Shown piece by piece: positions 10,169 through 19,766 of a stretch of DNA of 64,000 bases (the first letter of the stretch is position 1; every line of letters starts with the position of its first letter). The notes beneath the pieces are model-generated. The model made no database searches. It had not been told where the DNA came from and worked only from the letters and a program-made list of their open reading frames with translations. The stretch lies in NCBI RefSeq assembly GCF_041902385.1, contig NZ_CP169244.1, positions 4,712,001-4,776,000 on the forward strand, in the 5' to 3' direction. The DNA is from Arcticibacter sp041902385 (GTDB taxonomy: Bacteria > Bacteroidota > Bacteroidia > Sphingobacteriales > Sphingobacteriaceae). Position numbers and translations under genes: made by a program.

Positions 10169-10980
10169 ATTAGCTTCTAACTTCGTCCCGCAGTTGGGGC
10201 AGAAATTAGCAGAGGATCGGTCGATCAGAGTTCCGCAGGCAGGACAGGGCTGAGCATCAGCCTGAGTAGCGCGGGCCATCTCCACCGAGACGATGCCAGT
10301 AGGGACAGCAATAATTCCATACCCGATTATCATTAAAATGGAAGCCACAAACCGGCCAAGCGGAGTACCGGGAGATACATCCCCGTAACCGACGGTGGTA
10401 ATGGTTACAATCGCCCAGTAAATGCTCTCGGGTATGCTGTTAAATCCGTGCTCCTCCCCTCTATCACATACATCATGGTGCCTACAATGGTTACCAGGGT
10501 GACCACAGCGGAAAGGAAGACCGTAATTTTGTACATACTTGCCTTCAAAGCTTTGCCGAGCACGTTGCCTTCATAGAGGTAACGGGTAAGCTTTAAGATA
10601 CGGAATACCCGAAGCAAGCGGATAGCTCTCAGGACAATGAAATACTGGCCGCCCTGCAGGAGCAGGGCAAAGTATCCCGGTAAAAGGGCAACCAGGTCGA
10701 CAAGGCCGTAAAAGCTGAATACATAATGCCTGGTGTTTCTGGAGCTGTACACCCTCAGAATATATTCGATCGTGAAAAGGAAGGTAAAGACCCACTCAAG
10801 CAACCGAATCTCATGGTGATAAACCTTACGGAAGCTCTCGACACTCTCCATAAACACCAGAAGGATGCTCAGAATGATCAGCCAAAGGAGGAGGATATCA
10901 AATAGTTTCCCGGCCCTGGTGTCTGACCGGAAAACCACTATGTAAACTTTGTTCTTAATATTACTCCATCTGCTGGCCAT
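10151..10980 (-). CDS. Voltage-gated K+ channel family protein with C-terminal zinc ribbon (frameshifted)
   Basis: Six-TM potassium channel. The N-terminal part has S1-S4, with an Arg-rich S4 around LRAIRLLRVFRILKLTRYL. The reading frame then breaks after MMYVIEG. In the -1-corrected frame the pore follows (IYWAIVTITTVGYGD, containing the TVGYGD selectivity filter), then S6 (MIIGYGIIAVPTGI) and a CPACG/CPNCG zinc ribbon. The break is a G-run read as 4 where 5 restore the frame (plus-strand C4 at 10456-10459). The two pieces are separately open as 191 and 65 codons. All channel parts are present, so a sequencing error is more likely than decay. It lies 6 bp after the YciI gene in the same direction. 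Confidence 0.85.
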
Positions 10981-10986
10981 TAAATG

Positions 10987-11277
10987 CTATACATTTGCCA
11001 CCCTGAAAGGTTTTATATCGACCGTTTCCCAGACACGCTCATTAATATAGGGTTCATTGTCGAGCCAGCTCTTCAGCTCGTCTTCTGTCTCGAACTGAAC
11101 GACCATGGAAGATCCGGCCATCTTTCCGGTATCGTCAAGAAAAGCACCAGCAACAATGAGGTTATTGTTGGCTTTTAACTTTCGCGCACCTTCCAGGTGT
11201 TCTTCGCGCACAGCCATTCTTCTTTCAAGGGCCTGTTCATCGGTAAAATCGGTTCCGGTAATCAAATATTGAGTCAT
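10987..11277 (-). CDS. YciI family protein
   Basis: Small cytoplasmic protein of 96 residues with the YciI ferredoxin-like fold. Conserved features seen are the REEHL segment near residue 24, the GAFLDD turn, and the W-x-x-x-EPY-I end (SWLDNEPYINERVWE). Members are putative hydrolases or epimerase-like enzymes of unknown substrate. It is the first gene of a likely two-gene unit with the downstream K+ channel gene (6-bp gap). Confidence 0.85.
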   Translation of the reverse strand: MTQYLITGTDFTDEQALERRMAVREEHLEGARKLKANNNLIVAGAFLDDTGKMAGSSMVVQFETEDELKSWLDNEPYINERVWETVDIKPFRVANV

Positions 11278-11341
11278 AATTAGTAGTACTAGGTGAAATT
11301 TTTAAATGAAACTAAGGTAGGGAATATTGCGACAATTAAGA

Positions 11342-12405
11342 TCAAATGATCTGTTCCTCGTACGCTACTTTTCCTTTCTTTAGTTTACCTGTGGTATCCA
11401 GAGACCAGGCCGAGAGGTAAACCGAGCCGTCGGTTTCGAACCTGAGTTTGAAAAACCCCTTGCATTTGGCGCCATAGTGCAGGTGCTTCCCGGACTGCAC
11501 CACGTATTTCACCTTTGAGCCGGAGCCACTGACGATAAAGTGATTGTTGTTTTTAGCGATATACTGAAGATTATGTTCATGACCTGCAGCGTAGATGAGT
11601 CCCGGATATTTACCCAAAATCTCCTTTAACTTGGCTCTCAGCCGCCTGTACCGGGGATGAGCCATATCTTCGCGGGCGCCCAGAAATTTGCGGTACAAAG
11701 GTAGCAGGGAACCGAGCCCGGGCAATGGAATCCAGGCGTCCTTATCGTAAATGGTGAGCGGAAAGATGTGATGCTTCAGCTTAAAACGTCCCCCATGGAT
11801 GGCATAGCTATAAACAGGATGATGCCCGACCACCAAAACCCGCTTGTGCTTATTTTCTTCCAGGACCTGTTCAAGATGCTCAAAGAATTCCTCTTCTGAC
11901 GACACCCGGCAGCCATACTGGGCGCCTATAGGCCTGAGTCCTTTTTGCATCCACCACTGAGTGTCAATGGCGACGATTGTTATATTTTCGCCGATGCTGA
12001 TTTCAACAGGGCCCGGGCATCCGTTAGAAGGTAAAAAGACATTCTTCCCCTCAAAGAGCTTCTGGATATACTTTTCCTGCCGCATCACATACTCGTAGCC
12101 ATCACTCCTGCCCTTATTCCAGTCGTGATTGCCCGCTATAAACACCACCTTTCCATGGTAATCCTTCAGCGCTTCATAATGTTGCTTCAGTGTGTTCTCA
12201 GCATTCCTGCGGAGGATATTACCTTCGGGGGGAGGCCGCGGGGATAAATATTATCGCCAAGAAAGATCACTGCAGACGGCTGCTGGGGATCAAAGTGCGC
12301 ACATAACATTTGTAAGACAGGATCCGGGCGGGAAGTGGAGATATCTCCGGTGTCTCCGATCAGGAAGACCTCGAAGGGCGAGGAAGATAAGTCGAAGGAC
12401 GCCAT
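11342..12405 (-). CDS. Metallophosphoesterase (calcineurin-like), frameshifted
   Basis: Two-metal phosphoesterase related to purple-acid and tartrate-resistant phosphatases. The motifs appear in order across two frames: GDTGD and FLGDN in the upstream piece (start 12405), then GNHDW, GHHP and GHEHN in the downstream piece. The frame breaks at GLPP, where the coding C-run is 6 long (plus-strand G6 at 12227-12232); 7 would read on as LPPEGNILRRNAEN into the second piece. No signal peptide is evident. It is divergent from the TspO-like gene. The intact motif set argues for a base-calling error. Confidence 0.85.
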
Positions 12406-12469
12406 GTAAGCTTAACACTTAGCAATTGGTGATTGTTGACAAAAACCGACTGAAATCGGTTATTTCTTA

Positions 12470-12477
12470 TACTTTTG
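12470..12477 (+). promoter_or_regulatory. -7 promoter box TACTTTTG
   Basis: It matches the Bacteroidota -7 consensus TAnnTTTG and lies 20 bp before the ATG at 12498. It places transcription start after the longer in-frame ATG at 12426 and so supports the shorter protein. Confidence 0.6.
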
Positions 12478-12497
12478 TTACTCTCATCGCAACCAAT

Positions 12498-13256
12498 ATG
12501 GACAAAAAAAGCTCAGCCAGCCTGCGCTGGATAACCCTTTTCATCATCATCTTAAACATCGCCTTTAACTACTTTTATATGGCCCTCATTGACCAGCCTT
12601 CTATGGGCCAGGTCTCAGGCAAATATCCCAGCCTCTTCACACCCGCCGGCTATGCGTTTTCAATATGGGGACTGATCTACTGTTCTTTCCTGTTTTTCTG
12701 TATTGTTCAGCTGAAGCGCACCCGGCTTGAGAAGACGGCATATAACCGGCTCTCCGTTCCTCTTTTAATTTCAAACGTCCTGGCCGCACTTTGGATCGTT
12801 GTCTTTACCAAAGAGATGTTTACGCTTAGCGTTGTGATCATGAGCATTCTGCTGCTGCTCAGTGTGAGGATGTTTGGGGCGGCCGCCTCGGCATACTTCC
12901 GCCACCGGCATAACTGGTGGATCCAGCTTCCTTTTAGCTTATTCTGTGGCTGGCTGTCAGTAGCATTCCTAGCCAACCTTGCAGTTTTGATCGCTTCCGA
13001 GCAAGGCAAAGAAAATGAGGTGCTCACGCTGTTATTTATCGCACTCGCTGTCATTGCCGCCATGCTGGTTGGCATACGCTTCCGTAACCCCGTCTATCCC
13101 TTAGTAGTTGCGTGGGCGGTATTTGCGATCTGGATAGCGCGTAAGGGTGATCATCCCGGTGTAGCCTATACGGCGCTGGCAGCCTCCCTGCTAAGCATAC
13201 TGGCATGCTTTGCAGCCCTGTACAGGCTTAAGTCTTCGCCCTCGCTGAGGCGCTAA
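12498..13256 (+). CDS. TspO/MBR-related membrane protein
   Basis: Integral membrane protein of 252 residues with about seven hydrophobic segments. It carries FTPAGYAFSIWGLIY near residue 50, the hallmark of the TspO/MBR-related group, and a later WWIQLPFSLFCGW block. TspO proteins bind porphyrins and related ligands; this longer Bacteroidota relative has no assigned function. The ATG at 12498 is chosen over 12426 because a TAnnTTTG box sits between them and the first hydrophobic helix follows directly (RWITLFIIILNIAF). Confidence 0.8.
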   Translation: MDKKSSASLRWITLFIIILNIAFNYFYMALIDQPSMGQVSGKYPSLFTPAGYAFSIWGLIYCSFLFFCIVQLKRTRLEKTAYNRLSVPLLISNVLAALWIVVFTKEMFTLSVVIMSILLLLSVRMFGAAASAYFRHRHNWWIQLPFSLFCGWLSVAFLANLAVLIASEQGKENEVLTLLFIALAVIAAMLVGIRFRNPVYPLVVAWAVFAIWIARKGDHPGVAYTALAASLLSILACFAALYRLKSSPSLRR

Positions 13257-13286
13257 AGACAGGGGCGGCGAGAAGCCTGCCTGATC

Positions 13287-14237
13287 TTAATCGCGAAAGT
13301 TTTGAGTGACCATCAATCCGTATATTCCGCCGTCGAGTATCCCGATTCCAAGCCTTCCGTACGAGGGGTTGAGAATGTTGGCCCGATGCCCAGGCGATTT
13401 CATCAGCCCCTCGTGCGCCAGCTTCAGAGTCTGAGCCAGCGCAAGGTTTTCTCCTGCCGTAAGGAACGGAACGCCAGCCCTGCGGATCCTGTCAAAAGGA
13501 GTTTCACCCTCCGGACTGATGTGCGAAAAGTAGCCTCTTGAAAACATATCGTCACTATGTGATCGTGCGACCACCACTAATTCTTTGTCTGCTTTAAGAG
13601 CATTTAAGCCCGCCTTTGCCCTCTCCTGATTAACCAGCTGAAGCATTTGCTCCTCCAGCTGAGGTTGCGGGGGTGCCTTTCTGACAACAAAGTTTAGCTT
13701 GACAAGCTTATTGGGATCACGCTCTTCAGTCTTGTAAAAAGCCCCCTGAATGGTTTGCAGGCCGTTGCCCACGAATGTTTCCATCCCCCTGAAGGCCCTC
13801 GTTAGCCAGACTGCCGTCTTGCTTTCCCTGGCCTTCTCCTGCGACTGCCAGCCAAGTGGCACCAACAGAAGCAAGACAGAAACGATTGCAGCTTTTACCA
13901 CCCCTCCCACAATTCCCAGCATCAGGCCTGCCGCCTTGTTTATCCTGCTTTCGTGCACTTCGTCGGAAAGCAGTGCGAGCAAGCGGTTAAAGACTGAAGA
14001 AACGGCGAGGCTGCATAGGATCAGCGTGATCAGAAAAGAGAGCGACACCCTCCAGGCCTCGGGAAAAGGCAGAATCCCGGCAAGCAGTGCTGCAACGTGC
14101 GGAAATATCAAAAAGGTAAGGGCAATGCTCAGCACCCAGGAAAACAGATTGATAGTTTCCAGAATAAAGCCGTTGCTGACTCCTCTCCAGGCTGACAAGC
14201 AGATCACCCCGATCAAAAGAACATCAATTAGGTTCAT
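13287..14237 (-). CDS. CvpA membrane domain fused to a CAP/SCP domain
   Basis: The N-terminal ~165 residues form a four-helix CvpA-type membrane domain (starting MNLIDVLLIGVICLSAWRG, with the FxLxxxxxxW pattern). The C-terminal ~130 residues are an extracytoplasmic CAP (SCP/TAPS) domain with HSDDMFSRGYFSH, GENLA and HRANILNPSYGRLGIG. Bacterial CAP domains are secreted and their substrates are mostly unknown. The ATG overlaps the stop of the double ABC gene by 4 bp (ATGA), so the two are translationally coupled. Confidence 0.88.
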   Translation of the reverse strand: MNLIDVLLIGVICLSAWRGVSNGFILETINLFSWVLSIALTFLIFPHVAALLAGILPFPEAWRVSLSFLITLILCSLAVSSVFNRLLALLSDEVHESRINKAAGLMLGIVGGVVKAAIVSVLLLLVPLGWQSQEKARESKTAVWLTRAFRGMETFVGNGLQTIQGAFYKTEERDPNKLVKLNFVVRKAPPQPQLEEQMLQLVNQERAKAGLNALKADKELVVVARSHSDDMFSRGYFSHISPEGETPFDRIRRAGVPFLTAGENLALAQTLKLAHEGLMKSPGHRANILNPSYGRLGIGILDGGIYGLMVTQNFRD

Positions 14238-15784
14238 AGCTCATTCTTAACAGGAGAACGCGCAGGAGGTTCTCCCTTTAAATCATTCCTCTGCCGGCGT
14301 ACTCTTCCATCCTCCAGCACAAGCGATTTGGAAACGCTTTCGGGAATCTCATTCTGATAATGGCTGACATAAATGAGGGTCACATCGCTATTCTGGCACA
14401 GGGTATTAATAACCTGTTTAAAGTGATCCTGTTGCTCCGCATCCAGGCCCTGACACGGCTCATCAAAGATCAGCAGGGGCGGGTTCTTCACCAGGGCCCG
14501 CGCCAGCAAACAAAGGCGCTGTGTGCTTGCCGACACATTACGAAGCAGTTGGCCCGCAGCCGGTTCTATGTGCAGCAGGCGCATCCAGGTCCGTGCTACT
14601 TCCCTTCTGGCGCGATCAGAGGGTCTGAACAGGCCAAGAGTATCATAAAAGCCCGACTCGACCACCTGGAGGCAGGAGGATGTATTTGGGAAATATTGAA
14701 AGAGCTCAGGAGAGACGAAACCTATATTTCTTTTGATGTCCCAGATACTCTCACCGCTTCCCCGCTTTTTGTCGAACAGTACAATATCATTTGCATACGC
14801 CTGGGGATTGTCTCCGTTAATTAAGCTCAGCAGAGTCGACTTGCCGGCTCCGTTGTGACCAAGCAGTGCCCAGCGTTCCCCTGGCTTTACAAGCCAGTCG
14901 ACCCCCTCAAGGACCGTTCTTTCTCCATAACGCACCACGACATTCCTCATGCCGACAATCGTCTCGTAAGATCTTTTGCCTGCGTCCGTTAAAAGCGGCC
15001 CGAGTGCTTCTGCATCTATCGCTGAATGTGCGGACAGAAGCGCTGCCGGGCTAAAGGATGAAGCGCCAACTGCTTCAACTATCTTTCCTTTGTCGAGTGT
15101 GGCGACATGGGTAACAACATCAGGGACTTCGGAGGGAGACGTAGCGATGATCATATGAATGCCCGACCGGCCGATCTCAAGCAAGAGCTTGTTCAGGTAT
15201 TCCCGCATGGCAACGTCAAGACCCGTGAGCGGATTATCAAGCAATAGCAGGACCGGATTTTTCAGCAACGCCGCTGCGATTAACAGTCGCTTCGTCTCTC
15301 CGTTGGAAAGCTTGATGAGCTGCTTATCCATCAGGGGCGCAAGCCTCAAGGCGTCCACAACCCTTTGGCTGGTCCAGTAACCAGGTCTGGAATTCGTGCC
15401 AATCCTTTCAATATACTCTTCTACCTTTACGGCATCTTCCGAGTCGGATGAATTATACCTCTGCTGGTAGTAAAAGTTAGAGGTATTGGAGAGGCTTCGG
15501 AAGTGGTGTCTTGCAGAGACGTACGCTACCAGGCGATGCCAGTTAAAGAGCGGATCGGCCTCTCTGCCTGCAGCAACAACAGGGTCTAATGAAGGATGCT
15601 CCACCTCTCCCTTTGAGATGGACAGCTTACCGGCAATTGCTTCAAGAAGTGCGCTCTTGCCAGAGCCGCTCCTGCCTACCAGGGCCCAGTGTTCTCCTGA
15701 CTTCACCTGAAAATTAAGATCTTCAAAAATAATATCGTTCACATTCCTGACCGTCACAGACGTCAGTGATAGAAGTGTGCTCAT
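14234..15784 (-). CDS. Double ABC-domain ATPase, ModF/PhrA-like
   Basis: Two ABC ATPase domains without membrane segments. Domain 1 has Walker A GRSGSGKSA, signature LSNGETKRL and LLLLDNPLTGLD; domain 2 has GHNGAGKST, the signature VSASTQRLCLLARAL and LLIFDEPCQGLD. The layout resembles ModF, an ATPase linked to molybdate uptake in some bacteria. Domain 1 has Asn-Pro where Glu-Pro is usual (LLDNPL), as in ModF-like proteins, and domain 2 has a degenerate LSGGQ. No modABC genes are nearby, so a molybdate role is not shown. It is the first gene of a two-gene unit with the CvpA-CAP gene. Confidence 0.8.
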   Translation of the reverse strand: MSTLLSLTSVTVRNVNDIIFEDLNFQVKSGEHWALVGRSGSGKSALLEAIAGKLSISKGEVEHPSLDPVVAAGREADPLFNWHRLVAYVSARHHFRSLSNTSNFYYQQRYNSSDSEDAVKVEEYIERIGTNSRPGYWTSQRVVDALRLAPLMDKQLIKLSNGETKRLLIAAALLKNPVLLLLDNPLTGLDVAMREYLNKLLLEIGRSGIHMIIATSPSEVPDVVTHVATLDKGKIVEAVGASSFSPAALLSAHSAIDAEALGPLLTDAGKRSYETIVGMRNVVVRYGERTVLEGVDWLVKPGERWALLGHNGAGKSTLLSLINGDNPQAYANDIVLFDKKRGSGESIWDIKRNIGFVSPELFQYFPNTSSCLQVVESGFYDTLGLFRPSDRARREVARTWMRLLHIEPAAGQLLRNVSASTQRLCLLARALVKNPPLLIFDEPCQGLDAEQQDHFKQVINTLCQNSDVTLIYVSHYQNEIPESVSKSLVLEDGRVRRQRNDLKGEPPARSPVKNEL

Positions 15785-15986
15785 TGATCATGCAGATTAT
15801 AGTCGGCAGCGCGCTGCCCCACCGTAAATTGTTCAAGCCTAAGGTAAGGGTTTTACCAGAGATATGCCATTGAAGCGCAGACCCTCATACGCATACTTGG
15901 TTTACAGCTTGTAAAAGTGCTGGCTATGAGCTAACTTTAGATAGAGAGAGAGGTTCTATCTGTACACCAGCTATAAACTAAAGATC

Positions 15987-16253
15987 ATGGATTTATTCAT
16001 CCTCCTGCATACGGACGCGTACGAAGCCTCTGACGGAAAAATTATAGCCTGCTCTTTGTTCAGGGAGAATCTTACGGATCGTATGAACCACCTGGCAAAT
16101 GAAGCAAATAATAAGGTGTTTGACACCGCTCACCTGCCTGAGACCAACTCCTCGCATTTTTTTGTTTACGATGAGAAAGAAGACAGCTGGATAAAATGGA
16201 ACGGAAGAAGATGGACCGAAAAACTGAGCATTCGAAAATTCAATATGATCTAA
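15987..16253 (+). CDS. Hypothetical 88-residue protein
   Basis: Short soluble protein with an acidic middle and aromatic end (DEKEDSWIKWNGRRW). I do not recognise the family. It has an ATG, an even codon pattern and sits alone between the divergent ABC gene and a 0.7-kb noncoding stretch. TATAAAC-like text precedes the start, but no clear promoter box is visible. Confidence 0.5.
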   Translation: MDLFILLHTDAYEASDGKIIACSLFRENLTDRMNHLANEANNKVFDTAHLPETNSSHFFVYDEKEDSWIKWNGRRWTEKLSIRKFNMI

Positions 16254-16961
16254 GCGAAGGCCTTTTAAAAGTAAAAGCCCCTGATGGGCAGGAGCTCAAC
16301 TAACCAATTATAAACCATTATGAAATTTTTCTGGTTCTTGTACGGTTGCCAAACCCTAAAGGTTCCCATTTTCTTATTTTTTTTATTGAATTGTTTTCGA
16401 AGCCCGGAGGAACACAGCGACGAAGATGATCTATGCTGCTGATGTCGTGATCAGACCAGGAAAAAACTGTCAAAATACCAGGTCCCTTTCATCCGACTGG
16501 CAGCTTGCAGTCACAGAACCCCTTTTCCTGAGCAATTGATTGCCCTAAGTGCGATCAGCAAAAGGCTTTTAAAAGATTTGCCTTGCTTTTATTATCCATA
16601 CGCAGAGGCTTTTAGAAGAATTGTGCCTGCCTTATTGCCCGGACTTACAACAAATGCCCTTGTTTCATCCGGACCGTCAAGTGTAAGGTGTACTAAGTCA
16701 GTCCATTTGGTTAGTTAAATAGTAAGAAAGCTGCCCGGCTTTGTTACTATTTCGGGAAGCAGATCTCTTGTTTCTTTTTCCTGATACACCTGATTAAGCT
16801 TGCCCCCTCTGGCGCGACAGCGTACCTCTGTTTTAATTAAACTATCGCAATCAGGTTAGACATCCCTTTGCTGAAGCTTCACCCTTGGGGAAACTTTAAT
16901 TCTTCTTGATTGTAATTAATTAAAAATACACAAGCAAATACTTAATAAAAACACAAGCAAA
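16254..16961. other. Intergenic stretch, no firm gene
   Basis: A 40-codon frame at 16320-16442 (MKFFWFLYGC start, CC end) and a 60-codon frame at 16536-16718 are open but have no recognised family, no start signal and no neighbour logic. I see no hairpin or repeat that stands out. Confidence 0.4.
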
Positions 16962-17123
16962 ATGAAAGCAAAACACATAAATCTAATCCTCTTTAGTTTA
17001 GTAATGATCCTCTCAAGCTGTGAACTTGTGGGAGACATTTTCAAGGCCGGTATGTGGACCGGAGTAATTGCCGTGGTATTGGTGGTTGTACTCATTATCT
17101 GGGTTTTAAAGAAAATATTCTAG
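16962..17123 (+). CDS. Small membrane lipoprotein, 53 residues
   Basis: A short N-terminal signal ends in a lipobox-like LSSC at about residues 18-21, followed by ELVGDIFKAGMW and one transmembrane helix (VIAVVLVVVLIIWVL) with a KKIF end. This pattern of a lipidated N-terminus, short GDIFKAGMW linker and single helix is widespread in Bacteroidota, where databases often label it phosphatidate cytidylyltransferase; the protein is far too short for that enzyme. Function unknown. Confidence 0.75.
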   Translation: MKAKHINLILFSLVMILSSCELVGDIFKAGMWTGVIAVVLVVVLIIWVLKKIF

Positions 17124-17260
17124 CTTCCGGTTTTCGACATCGTATATTTCACTTAGGCGGAGAAACAGAGCGCACCCAAGCCATCTGGAAAGGGTTCTGC
17201 TTATCTGCCTGAGTGATAAAACTAAGTAGACAAGGTCTTGTCTGCATCCCTATTTAGACC

Positions 17261-17268
17261 TACTTTTG
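17261..17268 (+). promoter_or_regulatory. -7 promoter box TACTTTTG upstream of the ClC gene
   Basis: It matches TAnnTTTG and overlaps the most upstream possible start codon (TTG at 17266), so translation must begin further downstream. Confidence 0.55.
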
Positions 17269-17286
17269 CATTTGCAACCGGCAAGA

Positions 17287-19179
17287 GTGTACTCTGCCGA
17301 CTTTATTGATCTTCTTAAAACCGGCCAGCTGTTGAAAAGATTTAATACCATTAAGAAGTACCACAGTTTTTTACGATTCAGGAGAGACTTTACCAAGTAT
17401 AGCATAACCAAGGCGAGAAGCTTCGAGATCTTTATCCATTGGCTGAAAAGTAAGTTATCAAGAAGCCAGTTCCTGTTGCTGTCGGGCATCATCGTCGGAA
17501 TCACTGCCGGACTGGCCGGGGTCATATTAAAGTCGCTGGTCAGTTACATCCATTACGTCATCACCGGGAAGGTGCACTTTAGTGAACAGATCTTTTTCTA
17601 TATCCTGTTCCCCTTTCTGGGGATTGTACTCACGACGACCATTGTCATCCTCTTTTTCAAGGGGCAGGACCGAAAAGGCATTCCGGCGATCCTTCACGAG
17701 ATTGCTCAAAATTCCAGTCTGGTATCATCAGTAAAAATGTACTCGCAGGTTATCCAAAGCGCCGTTACGGTTGGCCTTGGAGGATCGGCAGGTTTGGAGA
17801 GTCCCATCGCAGTAACAGGTGCTGCGATAGGTTCCAACTATGCGAAAACCTATGGACTGGATTATCGAAACAGAACCCTGCTCCTTGCTGCAGGCGCAAC
17901 TGCCGGTATTGCTTCAGCCTTTAACGCTCCCATTGCAGGTGTTATGTTTGCGTTCGAAATTCTCCTTACCGGAGTTGTATTCACGGATTTCATTCCGCTG
18001 GTAGTGGCAGCGGTATGCGGTAGTCTCCTTTCAAAAATAATACTAAACGAGGACGTACTGTTCCATTTTAAAGCAAGGAATGAATTCAACTATGCCAACA
18101 CGCCCTTCTATATTGTACTGGGCCTCACATGCGGCCTTTATGCACGATACTTCGTTGTGATATCTTCGCAAGTTGAGCACTTCTTCAAGAATCTGAAATT
18201 TTCTAAACTTCAGAAAGCGATGCTGGGAGGCGTGGTGCTCTCGCTATTATGTCTTATGCTGCCTCCCCTTTTTGGCGAGGGATATCAGTCGATCAAAGAT
18301 ATCAGCAACGGGCAGGTGGGAAAACTTCTTGCAAACAGTTTCTTTGGCTATCTGAACCACAGCAATTGGATTGTGGTCATCTTTCTGGGGTTAATCTGCC
18401 TTTTAAAGGTCTTTGCAACAAGCATTACGATCCACTCCGGCGGGAACGGCGGTAATTTTGCACCTTCCTTATTTGCAGGGGGCATGCTCGGATTTTTCTT
18501 CGCCATGCTCTGCTCGCAGCTGGGGATACAGAACGTACCTAATTCTAACCTTGTGCTGGCAGGAATGGCAGGAGTGATGAGCGGCGTCATGTATGCGCCC
18601 CTGACAGCAGTCTTTCTGATTGCAGAATCAAGCGAGGGTTACGACCTTTTTATTCCGCTGATGATCGTTACGGTCATTTCGTACCTGATGGCCAGATGGT
18701 TCTCCCCGATCTCTCCCGACCTGAGAGAAATGGCGCAAAAGGGCAAAATCTTCACGCGCGAGTACGACAAGAACCTGCTCTCCCTGCTCCAGACTTCTTC
18801 ACTTATTGAAACTAACTTTCAGACAATCCGGTCGACTGCCACTTTTACCGAGCTCCTCGAACTGATTAAAAACGGAAAGAGGAACATGATAGCCGTAGTA
18901 GACGAACGGGGCCAGCTTGAGGGCACCATTTCACTAGACGACTTAAGACCCTATATGTTTGACAGTGAAGCCACGGCTTCTTTGTCAATCCGATCCCTTA
19001 CAAAAGCTCCTTCTGTTGTGATCGATTCAGAAAGAGATATAGCGAGCATTATCCGCCTTTTTGACGAGTCGGGCCAGTGGAACCTGCCGGTTACCACCAA
19101 AGAAGGAAGATTTTTAGGATTTATTTCAAAATCGAGTATCCTCATGAGATACAGGCAGTTGCTGAAGGAGTACTCCTGA
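17287..19179 (+). CDS. ClC-family chloride channel/transporter with CBS pair
   Basis: Chloride channel or Cl-/H+ antiporter of the inner membrane. The ClC core (residues ~60-480) carries GSAGLESP (gating-Glu region), GGNGGNFAPSLF (GxFxP-type motif) and YAPLTAVFLIAE. Two CBS domains follow (from ~510), a usual nucleotide-sensing regulatory tail. No ATG occurs before the core. A promoter box at 17261-17268 rules out TTG 17266, so the GTG at 17287 is taken as start; TTG codons near 17329 remain possible. The N-terminus is therefore uncertain, the rest firm. Confidence 0.88.
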   Translation: MYSADFIDLLKTGQLLKRFNTIKKYHSFLRFRRDFTKYSITKARSFEIFIHWLKSKLSRSQFLLLSGIIVGITAGLAGVILKSLVSYIHYVITGKVHFSEQIFFYILFPFLGIVLTTTIVILFFKGQDRKGIPAILHEIAQNSSLVSSVKMYSQVIQSAVTVGLGGSAGLESPIAVTGAAIGSNYAKTYGLDYRNRTLLLAAGATAGIASAFNAPIAGVMFAFEILLTGVVFTDFIPLVVAAVCGSLLSKIILNEDVLFHFKARNEFNYANTPFYIVLGLTCGLYARYFVVISSQVEHFFKNLKFSKLQKAMLGGVVLSLLCLMLPPLFGEGYQSIKDISNGQVGKLLANSFFGYLNHSNWIVVIFLGLICLLKVFATSITIHSGGNGGNFAPSLFAGGMLGFFFAMLCSQLGIQNVPNSNLVLAGMAGVMSGVMYAPLTAVFLIAESSEGYDLFIPLMIVTVISYLMARWFSPISPDLREMAQKGKIFTREYDKNLLSLLQTSSLIETNFQTIRSTATFTELLELIKNGKRNMIAVVDERGQLEGTISLDDLRPYMFDSEATASLSIRSLTKAPSVVIDSERDIASIIRLFDESGQWNLPVTTKEGRFLGFISKSSILMRYRQLLKEYS

Positions 19180-19695
19180 AAATGAGAGTCGCTAAGTTTT
19201 AACTGAAGCCGGACAATCCGGCTACTGACTATCCCGTGTTTTATCGCCCGAACATGCTAAATTGAGCCGAATTGCCTAAAAAGATATTAGCACACCCTCA
19301 TTCCATCACCCGGAGAACTTCTACAACATGAGGCCTGGGCTTGAGTTCTTACCTTGCTGAGGTTCACACTTAAAAGCTTCCTTCCGGATTGGGAGCGAAG
19401 CTCATGGATGCCTTTCTGGCCTTCAGCCTAGCTTCATATTGGCCTGATAGCCTCCTCCTGAGACTGCCCAGCTCTGTGACCATAATACAGCTTAACGAAC
19501 TGTCATGCCTGCCTGTCTCCTACTATTGTGAAATAAAAGATTCACGGTAGCATGAACCGTCCGGCATTTGTGATAAGCCATGTTCTGGATTTGTCCCCCT
19601 GCTTGCCTCGAGAACTTCAACACAACACAAAAAGCACAACTAGCTATTATAACAGGAGGCACTCCTCCACTTCTTCAGGAAGCAAGAAAGCGAAT
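19180..19695. other. Intergenic stretch after the ClC gene
   Basis: No gene recognised. A 94-codon plus-strand frame from 19552 runs over the terminator and into the antisense of the RRM gene and has no family features. Confidence 0.4.
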
Positions 19696-19734
19696 AAGAC
19701 AAGCACAAACCCAGACCGTTCTTGCGCTTGTCTT
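19696..19734 (-). terminator. Hairpin terminator of the RRM gene
   Basis: A 13-bp stem with one G-T pair (arms 19696-19708 and 19722-19734) with a 13-nt loop lies 33 bp past the RRM gene stop; on the minus strand it ends in TTGTCTTATTC. Confidence 0.6.
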
Positions 19735-19766
19735 CTCTATACTTTAGGAGCAGATGATCAGATCTA

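Noticed and set aside
16320..16442. 40-residue Cys-ended small protein
   Set aside because: No promoter, Shine-Dalgarno or family; could be chance.
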